The notes under the pieces were generated by a model. That model was not told the DNA's origin. It saw only the letters and a program-made list of their open reading frames with translations, and ran no database searches. The translations under genes and the position numbers were made by a program. From NCBI GenBank assembly GCA_044378055.1, contig JBILXY010000011.1, positions 1-34,326 on the forward strand: a stretch of 34,326 nucleotides of DNA, written 5' to 3'. The stretch comes from JBILXY01 sp044378055. GTDB lineage: Bacteria; Patescibacteriota; JACMRA01. This document shows positions 1-7,995 of the stretch, piece by piece; position 1 is the stretch's first letter, and each line of letters begins with the position of its first letter.

Positions 1-2608
1 TGTTTGATCCAGATACTACTCTTCCTTGAGCATCTGTGGTTACATTGTTGTATGTTCCTGCTGTTCCTGTGTTGGTTAGAGAGTAAGAGACAGTGTTTGA
101 GACTGCACTTACATTTGCTGTAATTCCTTGACCTCCGCTGAAAATAACACTTCCGCCTGGTGTAGCAATAGATCTGGAATTTGTACCATCTGTTATGCTA
201 AAATCTGCTCTTAAATCGAAGGTTGCACCGCTGGAAAGTGTTAAAATTCCTGAATTTAAACCGTAATTTACCACTACACCGTCAATTCCACAACCCCATT
301 CTGTTCCATTGAAAACCAAAATTTGATTAGCTAAACAATCTTCTCTAATACCTAATTTATATGGATCAGTTTCTGTTCCGCTTCCTTCCCTTCTTAAACC
401 TCCACCAAAAATTGCGTCGGTAACTTCATTTCCAACCGTATCATCATCTTCGGCAGTTAGATATGTAATATTACTTCCAACCGTTACTCTTCCCAAAGCA
501 TCTACAGTTAAATTATTATATGTTCCAGGGGTTACACCACTTGTGGTTAAACTAAAAGTTGTTCCCACTAGCTGTAAACCACTTCCTGAGGCGGAATAAG
601 TGGTGTTATTATCGGTAGAACATTCCCAATTTGAAGTTCCAGCATTCCATTTTAAAAGCTGACCAGATGCACAACCGCCAAGCATTCTTAAACCATTGCC
701 TGTAAGTTCAAGACCAGAATTTGATGATGTTGTAGAAGTGTTTGAACTATTGGTTAAGGAAATACCAACTGTGTATGGGTCTAGATCTGTTCCAGTTCCG
801 TTTCTTGTTAAACCTGAATTGGCGTCAACATCTAAAATTTCATTTCCGATGACTGAATCAACTTCAACAGGAAGGGATGCACAAGTCCAAACTGTTCCGT
901 TGAAAACTAGATAATCATTAGCGCTTGCACATGTTGCTAATTTACCTAAAGTAACCGAACCATCGGCTAAATCTGCAGTTGATACTGTTCCATCAGCAAT
1001 TTTTGCAGAATTTACCGAATTGTTGGCAAGATTTGTATTTCCAATTGTTCCAGAAGCAATTTTAGCCGAAGTTACAGAGCCATCAGCAAGTTTGGCAGTG
1101 GTTACCCCGCCATCTTGAATTCCTACTAAATAAGGGCTAATTAAAGTTCCAGCTCCAATTCTTTCAAGCCCTGAAGAAGCAATAACATTGGCAATTTCAT
1201 TTCCTATAACTCCATCTACTTCTGTGCTAGTAAAACATTCCCATACGCTTCCATTAAAACGCAAAGTTTGATCACTAAGGGAACAAGCAGCCAGTTTACC
1301 CAAACCAACCGAGCCATCAGCGATGGCATTAGAAGTTACAGAATTGTTGGCAAGCATGCTTGAAGTTACACCACTTCCTTCAATACCTATGGTAAATGGA
1401 TCTAAATCTGTACCGCTACCAGAACGAACTAAACCACCACCTAATGTAGCATTCAAAATTTCATTTCCAATCACACCATCAACTTCCACAAGACCTGCAG
1501 CGACATTACAATTCCAGCCGGTTGTTAAAGGACCAGGACCATCAGGGTCGGTTAAATAAAACTGAATAAACTGACCATCTAAATTACAATTTTCCAACTT
1601 ATTTATATTAATAGAAGCATCAGCAATATTTACATTACTTACAGAATTACTTGCTAAATCTTGATTTTGAATACTGCCATCGGCAATTTTATTGGAATTT
1701 ACGCTATTGTCTGCTAAATCTTGATTTTCTACAGAACCATTCACAATTTGGTTGCTACCAATTAACAAAGATAGTGAGGATAGATCGATACTATTTCCCC
1801 TAGAAATAAGTAAAACATTCCCATTTAATTCTAATCTTTGGTTATCTTGGCCGATTACCTGAGTAATGTTGGTAATCTCGTTTGTGGTAACAGCTGGAGT
1901 AGAATTTGCGTTTCCAGTGCTTGGTAAAGTGGTTGCGATGGGTAAATCTACTGAATTTCCTTCTGTAATAGATAATTTACTTCCATTAATTGATAGTGTT
2001 TGAGGTTTTGAACTAATATAATTATTATAGGTAGAATTAAAAATATTATTATTTAGCAGCTCGCCTGAATTTGTTGGAAATGGAATTGGTGTGGCACTAA
2101 CTGCAGTATAAATTCCTGGGTCAATAACTTCGGTACAATTTACATCGAAATTTAAGTTGGCTTCAGACCTGAACAAACTGTTAAACCTGGCCACAACGCC
2201 GTTTTCTACATATTCTCTTTGGCAGGAAGTAGGGCTTTGGTTGTTGGAAGTTGTACAATTTTCAGAATTAATTGTTGAATTTTCTAACACACATACTTCG
2301 GAATAAGCATTTAGCGGCTTATCAAAAAGGCTGGTTTTATAACCAGTTGCAAATTTTCCATCCACGATCTCCACATTTTTTATTTCCTCTTGTTTTAACA
2401 AATTTCCTTGGTATGGTTTATCATAAAAGCTTAAAAGAATACTATAATTACCGTTAGGCAAAGCTTTATTAGGAATGTTACCATCAAGTTGTACAGCAGT
2501 TTGTTGGGAAAAAACAGAAACAGCAGCCCCTACAGTGAAGAGTCCTGAAAACAATAAAGCCTTTCCCAAAAAGTTTTCAAACAACCAGCTAAAAATTTGA
2601 TTTTTCAT
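1..2608 (-). CDS. Large secreted tail-fibre-like repeat protein (C-terminus beyond window)
   Basis: The frame is open from the ATG at 2608 to the left edge, about 869 codons, with no in-frame stop seen. The N-terminus looks like a signal peptide: a short basic start, a hydrophobic core and a likely cleavage near residue 35 before QQTAVQL. The rest is repetitive. One module, roughly DGVIGNEI followed by GL.R.GSGT..DPY.(V/L)GI, appears four times. Between copies are runs of short repeats such as LADGSVTSAKIASGTI and LANNSVNSAKIADGTV. A TYNNLTVDALGRV motif occurs twice. Such repeats are typical of phage tail fibres and large bacterial adhesins, which fold as beta-rich fibres. I infer a secreted or surface-displayed fibre; the anchor would be in the missing C-terminal part. 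A good promoter lies directly upstream. The alternative, a prophage tail fibre, is less likely because of the signal peptide and lack of phage neighbours. Confidence 0.85.
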   Translation of the reverse strand, partial: MKNQIFSWLFENFLGKALLFSGLFTVGAAVSVFSQQTAVQLDGNIPNKALPNGNYSILLSFYDKPYQGNLLKQEEIKNVEIVDGKFATGYKTSLFDKPLNAYSEVCVLENSTINSENCTTSNNQSPTSCQREYVENGVVARFNSLFRSEANLNFDVNCTEVIDPGIYTAVSATPIPFPTNSGELLNNNIFNSTYNNYISSKPQTLSINGSKLSITEGNSVDLPIATTLPSTGNANSTPAVTTNEITNITQVIGQDNQRLELNGNVLLISRGNSIDLSSLSLLIGSNQIVNGSVENQDLADNSVNSNKIADGSIQNQDLASNSVSNVNIADASININKLENCNLDGQFIQFYLTDPDGPGPLTTGWNCNVAAGLVEVDGVIGNEILNATLGGGLVRSGSGTDLDPFTIGIEGSGVTSSMLANNSVTSNAIADGSVGLGKLAACSLSDQTLRFNGSVWECFTSTEVDGVIGNEIANVIASSGLERIGAGTLISPYLVGIQDGGVTTAKLADGSVTSAKIASGTIGNTNLANNSVNSAKIADGTVSTADLADGSVTLGKLATCASANDYLVFNGTVWTCASLPVEVDSVIGNEILDVDANSGLTRNGTGTDLDPYTVGISLTNSSNTSTTSSNSGLELTGNGLRMLGGCASGQLLKWNAGTSNWECSTDNNTTYSASGSGLQLVGTTFSLTTSGVTPGTYNNLTVDALGRVTVGSNITYLTAEDDDTVGNEVTDAIFGGGLRREGSGTETDPYKLGIREDCLANQILVFNGTEWGCGIDGVVVNYGLNSGILTLSSGATFDLRADFSITDGTNSRSIATPGGSVIFSGGQGITANVSAVSNTVSYSLTNTGTAGTYNNVTTDAQGRVVSGSN

Positions 2609-2651
2609 TTTTTATATTTGTTTTTTCCACAGCACTATTTGGTACTTTCCT

Positions 2652-2680
2652 AGTATATTACCTAATTTACTTTCTATCAA
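2652..2680 (-). promoter_or_regulatory. Promoter of the tail-fibre-like gene
   Basis: On the minus strand TTGATA (2680-2675) and TATACT (2657-2652) are separated by exactly 17 bases, close to the sigma-70 consensus. Transcription would start near 2645, giving a leader of about 37 bases before the ATG at 2608. No strong ribosome binding site is visible in that leader. Confidence 0.65.
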
Positions 2681-2694
2681 GTTTTGAATTTGTT

Positions 2695-2755
2695 GGAGAC
2701 TGGGAGTCTCAGCTACGATGTCATTCTAGGGTTGGAGACTGTGAGTCTCCGCTAC
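2695..2755 (-). repeat. Two GTAG-headed hairpin repeats (REP-like)
   Basis: Two copies lie head to tail, 2695-2716 and 2734-2755. Read on the minus strand each begins GTAGC and continues into a seven-base stem with a three-base loop, for example GGAGACT-CAC-AGTCTCC in the second copy. The first copy has one stem mismatch. The layout matches the repeats at 3519, 12132 and 26106, but the stem sequence differs, so the structure is kept while the bases change. Confidence 0.7.
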
Positions 2756-2979
2756 GGGTGCTGAATTTGTTTCAGGCTCCAAAACTTAATAGTATAAAAT
2801 AAAGTAAAAAGAAGAGCTACTTTTAAGTGCAGATTACGCCCCGAAGAGATAATCCCCGTTTGCTTGTCATATACAATATTAACTAGCTAAGCAATACACT
2901 TGACAGACATTCTAAAATAAACTTTTTCAAAAACGATTTTCTTCTGGTGACAAAGAATGAAAATCTAAATAACCAGCAT
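2756..2979. other. Non-coding stretch, no clear feature
   Basis: AT-rich spacer between the divergent surface-protein gene and the small secreted protein. A TTGACA hexamer sits at 2900-2905 on the plus strand, but I found no convincing -10 box at a suitable distance. No RNA gene or ORF could be supported. Confidence 0.4.
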
Positions 2980-3507
2980 ATGTCTAAAAAAATATTATTA
3001 TCAACCACAGTAGTGGCTTTATTAGGTTTATCATTAACCTCATTCGTAGCTCCTACAACCTTAGCAATCGGCAAGGATATTTTGCCTTTACCTGAATGCA
3101 AAATTGTACTTCTACAACCAGATATTACCGGAGATGGAATAGCAGATCCAACAGGAAACTGGAGAGGTGTTTGGGGATACTGGAATAGGAATGCCGAAAC
3201 TATTGACAACACAATTCAGCCTGGAATTCAAGCAGGAGGTAACAAAAACTACTTCAATGTAGGCCACAACAACAGCACTTACAACCCAGACCAAGCCGTA
3301 GCTAACCAAGGTCAGCCTTCAAGTTTCCTACCAGGAAGATACTATTCAGTATTTGCAACAGACTATCCAGCTAACACTGCATTAGGATGGTATGTAACTT
3401 ACCCACTTGCCAAAGCTGCCTGGGTTAACAGTTTAACAGCCGGCTGCAACGCAGCAAAAACCAGGTTATTCATTCCTTCAGCAGAATGGTACCTATACGG
3501 AGTTTAA
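2980..3507 (+). CDS. Small secreted protein of unknown function
   Basis: A 175-residue protein if translation starts at the ATG at 2980. An in-frame GTG at 2947 would add eleven polar residues in front of the signal peptide, so the ATG is preferred. The start MSKK, a hydrophobic core and the A-x-A-like site TTLA before IGKD form a clear signal peptide of about 29 residues. The mature part is rich in N, G, Y and W, has a PDITGDGIADP stretch that resembles a calcium-binding Asp loop, and carries two cysteines that could pair. I recognise no family. It stands alone: the upstream gene is divergent and a strong terminator follows at 3580. No good ribosome binding site is visible. Secretion is well supported; function is unknown. 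Confidence 0.75.
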   Translation: MSKKILLSTTVVALLGLSLTSFVAPTTLAIGKDILPLPECKIVLLQPDITGDGIADPTGNWRGVWGYWNRNAETIDNTIQPGIQAGGNKNYFNVGHNNSTYNPDQAVANQGQPSSFLPGRYYSVFATDYPANTALGWYVTYPLAKAAWVNSLTAGCNAAKTRLFIPSAEWYLYGV

Positions 3508-3518
3508 TTATTAATAAT

Positions 3519-3540
3519 GTAGCGGCGATCGCGGATCGCC
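3519..3540 (+). repeat. GTAG-headed hairpin repeat (REP-like)
   Basis: GTAGC followed by the perfect stem GGCGATC-GCG-GATCGCC. It lies eleven bases after the stop codon of the secreted-protein gene. The same 22 bases recur at 12132-12153, and with one or two loop changes at 26106-26127. Confidence 0.8.
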
Positions 3541-3579
3541 AAAATAGCCAAAACCAAAATATCAATCAGAAATCACATC

Positions 3580-3603
3580 AGAGGGCCTTCGGGCCTTCTT
3601 TTG
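3580..3603 (+). terminator. Rho-independent terminator after the secreted-protein gene
   Basis: Stem AGAGGGCC / GGCCTTCT (one G-U pair) closed by a TTCG tetraloop and followed by a T run at 3599-3602. This is a textbook intrinsic terminator and ends the transcript of the gene at 2980-3507. Confidence 0.85.
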
Positions 3604-3617
3604 GTTGCCAAATAATT

Positions 3618-3646
3618 TTGACAATGCCTGTTTTGTGTGATAAATA
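3618..3646 (+). promoter_or_regulatory. Promoter of the membrane-protein gene at 3694
   Basis: TTGACA at 3618-3623, a 17-base spacer and TAAATA at 3641-3646. Transcription would start near 3653. The leader then contains AGAGGA at 3681-3686, a usable Shine-Dalgarno site seven bases before the GTG start. Confidence 0.65.
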
Positions 3647-3693
3647 CATAAAAGTTAGCCAGTTTCTAACAAAAAATACTAGAGGATTGTACG

Positions 3694-4278
3694 GTGATTA
3701 TCTCATTAAGTGAATTTACAGCGATTTTCTCTCACCAAGATGCTTTGCAGCTAATTGGAATGTTAATCGGAGCTATTACTTTAATAGTATCCAGTTTCTT
3801 CATTTCAAATAACATTTTTGTTGAATTGAAGAAATCCATTGCATCAATATTCTGTTTCCTTGCTGGATTAGTCTGCTTGCTCATAACAACTGACTACAAT
3901 TTGAAATTGGTTTTTACTGTAACAGCGTTTGCAGTTACAATTACAAGCTTAATTTCTTTTATCCAGCTGGCAGGCTTCATAACTGACGGCAGAAAAGATT
4001 ACCCTTACCTAAATTCATTTTTAGGTATTGTGATGATCGTGTTCGCCAGTCTAGCAAATTTTAACTTTTTTAGCCTTCTTGATAGGTTTTATAAGTTTAA
4101 GTTTGCAACCACTCATCCTGAGATTGTAGCAATAATCGCTATTATCCTTTATTTCAGCGTCTTTTGGTGGAGAAAAGATGCATGGGCAAAAGTAAAACCT
4201 CCCGTATTTACTCCTCTAAATTTAAAGGATGAGGGTAGATGCTGGCGAGGTGATTATGGGCATGATGATGACGATTAA
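3694..4278 (+). CDS. Integral membrane protein of unknown function
   Basis: 194 residues starting at GTG. The start is fixed by AGAGGA at 3681-3686, spaced seven bases. About five hydrophobic helices can be seen, at roughly residues 18-37, 48-65, 70-95, 105-128 and 142-160. Between the third and fourth helices is a short charged loop (TDGRKDYPY). The tail is hydrophilic and ends in four aspartates. No catalytic motif or known family is recognised. It has its own promoter and shares a bidirectional terminator with the convergent acetyltransferase gene, overlapping it by four bases at the stop codons. Membrane location is clear from composition; role unknown. Confidence 0.75.
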   Translation: MIISLSEFTAIFSHQDALQLIGMLIGAITLIVSSFFISNNIFVELKKSIASIFCFLAGLVCLLITTDYNLKLVFTVTAFAVTITSLISFIQLAGFITDGRKDYPYLNSFLGIVMIVFASLANFNFFSLLDRFYKFKFATTHPEIVAIIAIILYFSVFWWRKDAWAKVKPPVFTPLNLKDEGRCWRGDYGHDDDD

Positions 4279-4775
4279 ACCACACCATATTTAAAAGCCT
4301 CCTGTTTTGGGAAGGCTTTTTGTTTTCTTAAAAATTCTGAAAGACGATAAAAACTACAAATAAATTTTAGGTTGAAAAGGGTAATTGGAAGCGGCAGTTT
4401 CGATAAAGATAAAAATTTAAAACCATTTTCCTTCATTAATTTAAGAACAATTGGATTACGGCTGGTTGTATAAGCATTTTTGTGTTTAGTTTTAATATCC
4501 TCCAAAGCAACATTAAACAAAGCTTTGCCAATTCCCTGCCCTCTAAATTTTTCAAGAACGAGTAAAACAGCCAACTCTTCCCATTCATCCGAAATAGAAA
4601 CATTAACAGCCACCCCAGCAAATTCCATGTTTACTTCAGCCACAAAAACTCTACCAAATTTCTCCCACTCTTTTTTAGTGTATCCCGTAATGTTTGGTGT
4701 TCGTTTAATAGCATTGATAACAAGATCAATTTCATGGGATTTTAACTGGCGATTTTTTATTAAAAAGTTTGACAT
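4275..4775 (-). CDS. GNAT-family N-acetyltransferase
   Basis: 166 residues, the usual size for a single GNAT domain. The acetyl-CoA binding motif A is visible as LLVLEKFRGQGIGKALF at about residues 71-87, with the R-G-Q-G-I-G-K loop that holds the pyrophosphate. Later, RNPIVLKLMKENGFKFL resembles motif B, in which a substrate or cofactor edge follows an N.A..LY..-type helix. The family transfers acetyl from acetyl-CoA to an amine on a protein, antibiotic or small molecule; the target here cannot be told. The last 35 or so residues are basic and atypical and include the terminator hairpin. The gene lies 37 bases from the end of leuS on the same strand and may be transcribed with it. Family assignment is firm, substrate unknown. 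Confidence 0.85.
   Translation of the reverse strand: MSNFLIKNRQLKSHEIDLVINAIKRTPNITGYTKKEWEKFGRVFVAEVNMEFAGVAVNVSISDEWEELAVLLVLEKFRGQGIGKALFNVALEDIKTKHKNAYTTSRNPIVLKLMKENGFKFLSLSKLPLPITLFNLKFICSFYRLSEFLRKQKAFPKQEAFKYGVV
4293..4320. terminator. Bidirectional terminator between convergent genes
   Basis: AAAAGCCTCC at 4293-4302 pairs with the GGGAAGGCTTTT side ending at 4320; T-rich tracts flank both ends. It can stop both the plus-strand membrane-protein gene and the minus-strand GNAT gene. Oddly it lies inside the last codons of the GNAT gene, so those residues are dictated by the hairpin. Confidence 0.7.
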
Positions 4776-4812
4776 TAGATAGAAATCTTAATTTAGAGAG
4801 TAATTCTTCCCC

Positions 4813-7800
4813 CTACACCACCACGTTCACAATCTTCCCTGGGATGTAGATGAACTTTTTAATTTCCTTTCCCTCTAGCCATTTTTGCACTGCTGGATTT
4901 TCCATAACTTTGGCTTTTACTTCCGCTTCGCCTTCGTCAATATTAATTTCTATTTCTCCGCGAACTTTTCCATTCACTTGAACACCAACTACAACGCTAT
5001 TTTTAACTAAATATTCTGGTTTTATTTCTGGCCATTTTTGGGAATGAACACTATTTTTTACTTCAAATTTAGTGTAATTGTGAAGACTTTGCCACATTTG
5101 TTCTGTAATAAATGGGCAAAATGGTGAAAATATTATCAAGAACCGTTGCAACTGCGACACCGAGATAATTCCTTTAGATTCTACCAAATTCATAAACTCC
5201 ATAAATTTAGCTACGCTAGTATTAAACTTAAAATCTGGAACATCGCTGGCCACTTTTTCAATTAATTGATTTAGATTTACCTCCACTTCCTTCCAGCCAT
5301 CTGTTTCTTCCATCAAACTTGAATCTGGTTGAACAATATTTTCCAGTTTCCAAACCCTATCTAGGAATCTTTTAACACCTTTAATTGTGTCTTTATTCCA
5401 AGGTTTAGGCTGGTCAAAAGGTGCCATAAACATTAAATACAAACGAAGTGTATCTGCGCCCAATTCTTCCACAACGTCTGTCGGATTAACCCCATTCCCC
5501 CAACGCTTACTCATTTTTCTGCTGTCGTCGCCAAGTACCAAACCTGGGTGGCGCATATTCAAAAATGGTTCGTCGAAGTTAATCAAACCTGCATCAAAAG
5601 CCACTTTGGTAAAGAATCTAGCATACAAAAGATGAAGAACGGTGTGTTCTGTTCCAATAACATATGTATCAACCGGAGCCCAATTATTCATGTTTTCGGT
5701 GGAAGCAAATTTTTCAGAATTTAATGGATCGGTGAAGCGAAGGAAATACCAACTAGAACACACAAAAGTGTCTAAAGTATCACTTTCTCTTCTTGTTCCA
5801 ACACCATATTCAAGTTCAGCCGAGGCGTGAAAACCTAAGTGATCAACCAATGGAGATTGACCTGTTGGCTTAAATTCTACATCTTCTGGTAACAAAATTG
5901 GGTATTTAGTTTCATCAACCAATTCCTCTTTTAACGAATACAAATTAAAAATTTCTGGACTATTTCTTTTATCCAGCCCCAAAGCTATGGCTAGCGAAAC
6001 TCCACGTTTCATACCTTCAACATAATGTAAACGAGTAGTTTCTGAAGTTGAATCTGCTTCCAGCTGAGAAATAATTTCGTCAGCATCACCCCATAAAGTT
6101 TCAAAATTTTCATGTGCCTCGCGAGCAGAACTACCATCTTCGGAATTCAAAATTATTAGGAAAGGATAAGCAGTAGCCACTCTGTTTAAATTTTTTCCAG
6201 AATGATAGTAATGAACATTCATTTTTTCGCCTAGTGGATAGACCGATTCAATATCCGAAAGACCTAATTCTTCAGCAGTTTCTCTTGCCGCAACTTCGGC
6301 CAAATCTTCACCTTCATCAGCACCACCGCCTGCTAGACCAATTTTTCCATCGCTCAAGTTTTTGTAATAAGCATATTTCCCAGTTTTTGGATTAAATACC
6401 ACTGCCATACTTCCATTTCTATAAATTGCATTTTCAAGTGGTGTACCAAAACTTAACTCTTCCAAAACCGATTCGCTAGGGACAGGTTTGTAAACAATAG
6501 GTATAGGCGAACCCCAATATCGTTGTCTTGAAACCAGCCAATCACGCAAACGGTAAGTTGTTTTTGCCTTAGCCCAACCTTCTTTTTCACCGAATGCAAT
6601 AATTGCTGGTTTTGCCTGACTAGAGTGGAGACCATCAAATTGGCCTGAATTATATAGAATTCCTTCACCAGAATAAGATTCAAACAAACTTTTTACAGCT
6701 TCGTCATTCCCAAGCGGAGAGGTTATGCTTGTATTTAGTGGAATACCATATTTTTTGGCTAGTTCGAAATCTCTTTCGTCATGAGCATCAGCAAAAACTG
6801 CGCCTGTTCCATAATTTCCTAAAACAAAATCGGATATCCAAATTGGCATTTTAAAACCATTAGCCGGGTTTATAGCAAAACTTCCAGTGAAAGCGCCTGC
6901 CTTGTCTTTATTTAAATCAGTTCTTTGTAAATCGGATTTTTGTTTGGTTTTTTCTTGGTATTCGGTAATTTCAGCAAACTGAGCAGGTGTTGTTAGAGAG
7001 GATATTAATGGATGTTCTGGAGCTAAAATAAGGAAAGTTCCACTAAATATTGTATCAATTCTGGTTGTAAATACTGTTATTTTGTGGGATGAATCTGCAA
7101 CTTTAAAATCTACTTCCGCCCCAATGCTTTTTCCAATCCAGTGCTTCTGCATTTGTTTAGTGCTTTCAGGCCAATCTAGCTTATCTAAATCTTCAAGCAA
7201 TCTGTCGGCGTAGTCTGTAATTTTAAAAAACCACTGGGAAAGTAAGCGTTGTTCCACTTTTGCTCCACTTCTTTCGGCGGTACCATCAGCTAAAACTTGT
7301 TCATTCGCTAAAACCGTTTGATCTATAGGATCCCAATTTACCAAGGCTTCTTTTTTATAGGCCAAACCTTGTTTATACAAAAAGGCAAACCACCACTGGG
7401 TAAACTGATAATATTCAGGTGTATGAGTGGCAATTTCCTTGCTCCAATCTGTACTTAAACCAATTAGTTTTAGCTGTTTTTGAAAGGCATGAATAGCCTC
7501 TTCAGTACTTTCTTTAGGATGAACCCCATTTTTAATTGCATAATTTTCAGCAGGAAGACCGAAGGAATCCCAACCAATTGGATACAAAACCTGGTAACCT
7601 GACAGGCGGTTAAATCTAGCCACAATGTCTGTAGCCGCATAACCTAAAGCATGTCCTGCATGCAGACCAGAACTGGATGGATAGGCAAAAGCATCAAGGA
7701 TATATTTCTTGCCAGAAACAGGATTCTGCTTTGAGGAAGTTTTTAAACTTTCAGCGTTCCAATTATAAATGCCCAGTTCTTCCCATAATTTAATATATTT

Positions 7801-7851
7801 AGACTCAATTTCCTTAGGATTATATTTTTCAGAAGATTTTTCAACAGACAT
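4813..7851 (-). CDS. leuS: Leucyl-tRNA synthetase with inserted Nudix domain
   Basis: 1012 residues against about 800-870 for usual bacterial LeuRS. It charges tRNA-Leu in the cytoplasm. Seen in order: the HIGH-type motif GLHAGH at residues 62-67; the CP1 editing domain with TTRIDTIF and AHDERD, its threonine-rich region and conserved Asp; RLRDWLVSRQRYWGSPIPIV near 440-460; the class I tail with EHTVLHLLYARF, KMSKRWGN near 777-784, and a C-terminal tRNA-binding region. Between YWGSPIPIVY and LPILLPEDVE-like sequence, canonical LeuRS has a small zinc module (YWGCPIP..HC..CG). Here the cysteines are gone and about 170 residues (470-640) intervene with a perfect Nudix box at 509-531: G-x5-E-x7-R-E-x2-E-E-x-G-x, read as GGADEGE...RETAEELGL. 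The reading frame is continuous through both junctions. All key LeuRS motifs remain, so I expect an active enzyme. The Nudix part may cleave a nucleoside diphosphate-linked compound. Confidence 0.97.
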   Translation of the reverse strand: MSVEKSSEKYNPKEIESKYIKLWEELGIYNWNAESLKTSSKQNPVSGKKYILDAFAYPSSSGLHAGHALGYAATDIVARFNRLSGYQVLYPIGWDSFGLPAENYAIKNGVHPKESTEEAIHAFQKQLKLIGLSTDWSKEIATHTPEYYQFTQWWFAFLYKQGLAYKKEALVNWDPIDQTVLANEQVLADGTAERSGAKVEQRLLSQWFFKITDYADRLLEDLDKLDWPESTKQMQKHWIGKSIGAEVDFKVADSSHKITVFTTRIDTIFSGTFLILAPEHPLISSLTTPAQFAEITEYQEKTKQKSDLQRTDLNKDKAGAFTGSFAINPANGFKMPIWISDFVLGNYGTGAVFADAHDERDFELAKKYGIPLNTSITSPLGNDEAVKSLFESYSGEGILYNSGQFDGLHSSQAKPAIIAFGEKEGWAKAKTTYRLRDWLVSRQRYWGSPIPIVYKPVPSESVLEELSFGTPLENAIYRNGSMAVVFNPKTGKYAYYKNLSDGKIGLAGGGADEGEDLAEVAARETAEELGLSDIESVYPLGEKMNVHYYHSGKNLNRVATAYPFLIILNSEDGSSAREAHENFETLWGDADEIISQLEADSTSETTRLHYVEGMKRGVSLAIALGLDKRNSPEIFNLYSLKEELVDETKYPILLPEDVEFKPTGQSPLVDHLGFHASAELEYGVGTRRESDTLDTFVCSSWYFLRFTDPLNSEKFASTENMNNWAPVDTYVIGTEHTVLHLLYARFFTKVAFDAGLINFDEPFLNMRHPGLVLGDDSRKMSKRWGNGVNPTDVVEELGADTLRLYLMFMAPFDQPKPWNKDTIKGVKRFLDRVWKLENIVQPDSSLMEETDGWKEVEVNLNQLIEKVASDVPDFKFNTSVAKFMEFMNLVESKGIISVSQLQRFLIIFSPFCPFITEQMWQSLHNYTKFEVKNSVHSQKWPEIKPEYLVKNSVVVGVQVNGKVRGEIEINIDEGEAEVKAKVMENPAVQKWLEGKEIKKFIYIPGKIVNVVV

Positions 7852-7914
7852 AAAGTTACTATTTTGTATGACAATTTAATAAATTATTTAGGGGAAATGC
7901 GCAAGTAGGGGTTC

Positions 7915-7943
7915 ATTATAATATATCAAAAAGTTATTATCAT
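7915..7943 (-). promoter_or_regulatory. Probable leuS promoter
   Basis: Minus-strand TATAAT at 7920-7915 is a perfect -10 box. The hexamer 17 bases upstream (ATGATA, 7943-7938) is only a fair -35. The leader to the leuS ATG would be about 57 bases and shows no Shine-Dalgarno site. Confidence 0.5.
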
Positions 7944-7956
7944 AATCCAAGCAGAA

Positions 7957-7985
7957 ATAAAAAAAGAGTCTGTTTAACAGACCTG
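7957..7985 (-). terminator. Terminator after the winged-helix ORF
   Basis: On the minus strand GTCTG-TTAAA-CAGAC is followed by CTC and seven T residues. It begins about ten bases past the stop codon at 7996, so the short ORF upstream is probably transcribed, or was until recently. Confidence 0.65.
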
Positions 7986-7995
7986 AAGGGTTGTA

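Noticed and set aside
2623..2631. TTTTCCACA, a DnaA-box-like sequence
   Set aside because: A single isolated copy in the leader of the tail-fibre-like gene; expected by chance in AT-rich DNA.
2717..2786. Match between TTTCAGGCTCCAAAA here and TTTCAGGATCCAAAA near 11970
   Set aside because: Possibly a second dispersed repeat type, but two short copies in this window are too few to define it.
3524..3531. GCGATCGC, the HIP1 octamer of cyanobacteria
   Set aside because: It arises from the GGCGATC-GCG stem and loop of the repeat and is not spread as a separate octamer here.
3486..3713. Open frame of 75 codons on the plus strand
   Set aside because: It overlaps a repeat, the terminator at 3580 and the promoter of the next gene, and its sequence has no protein-like pattern.
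5900..6430. LeuRS-Nudix join as an assembly chimera
   Set aside because: Frame, base composition and codon use continue smoothly through both junctions, and the insert replaces the zinc module at a domain border. Read coverage would settle it.
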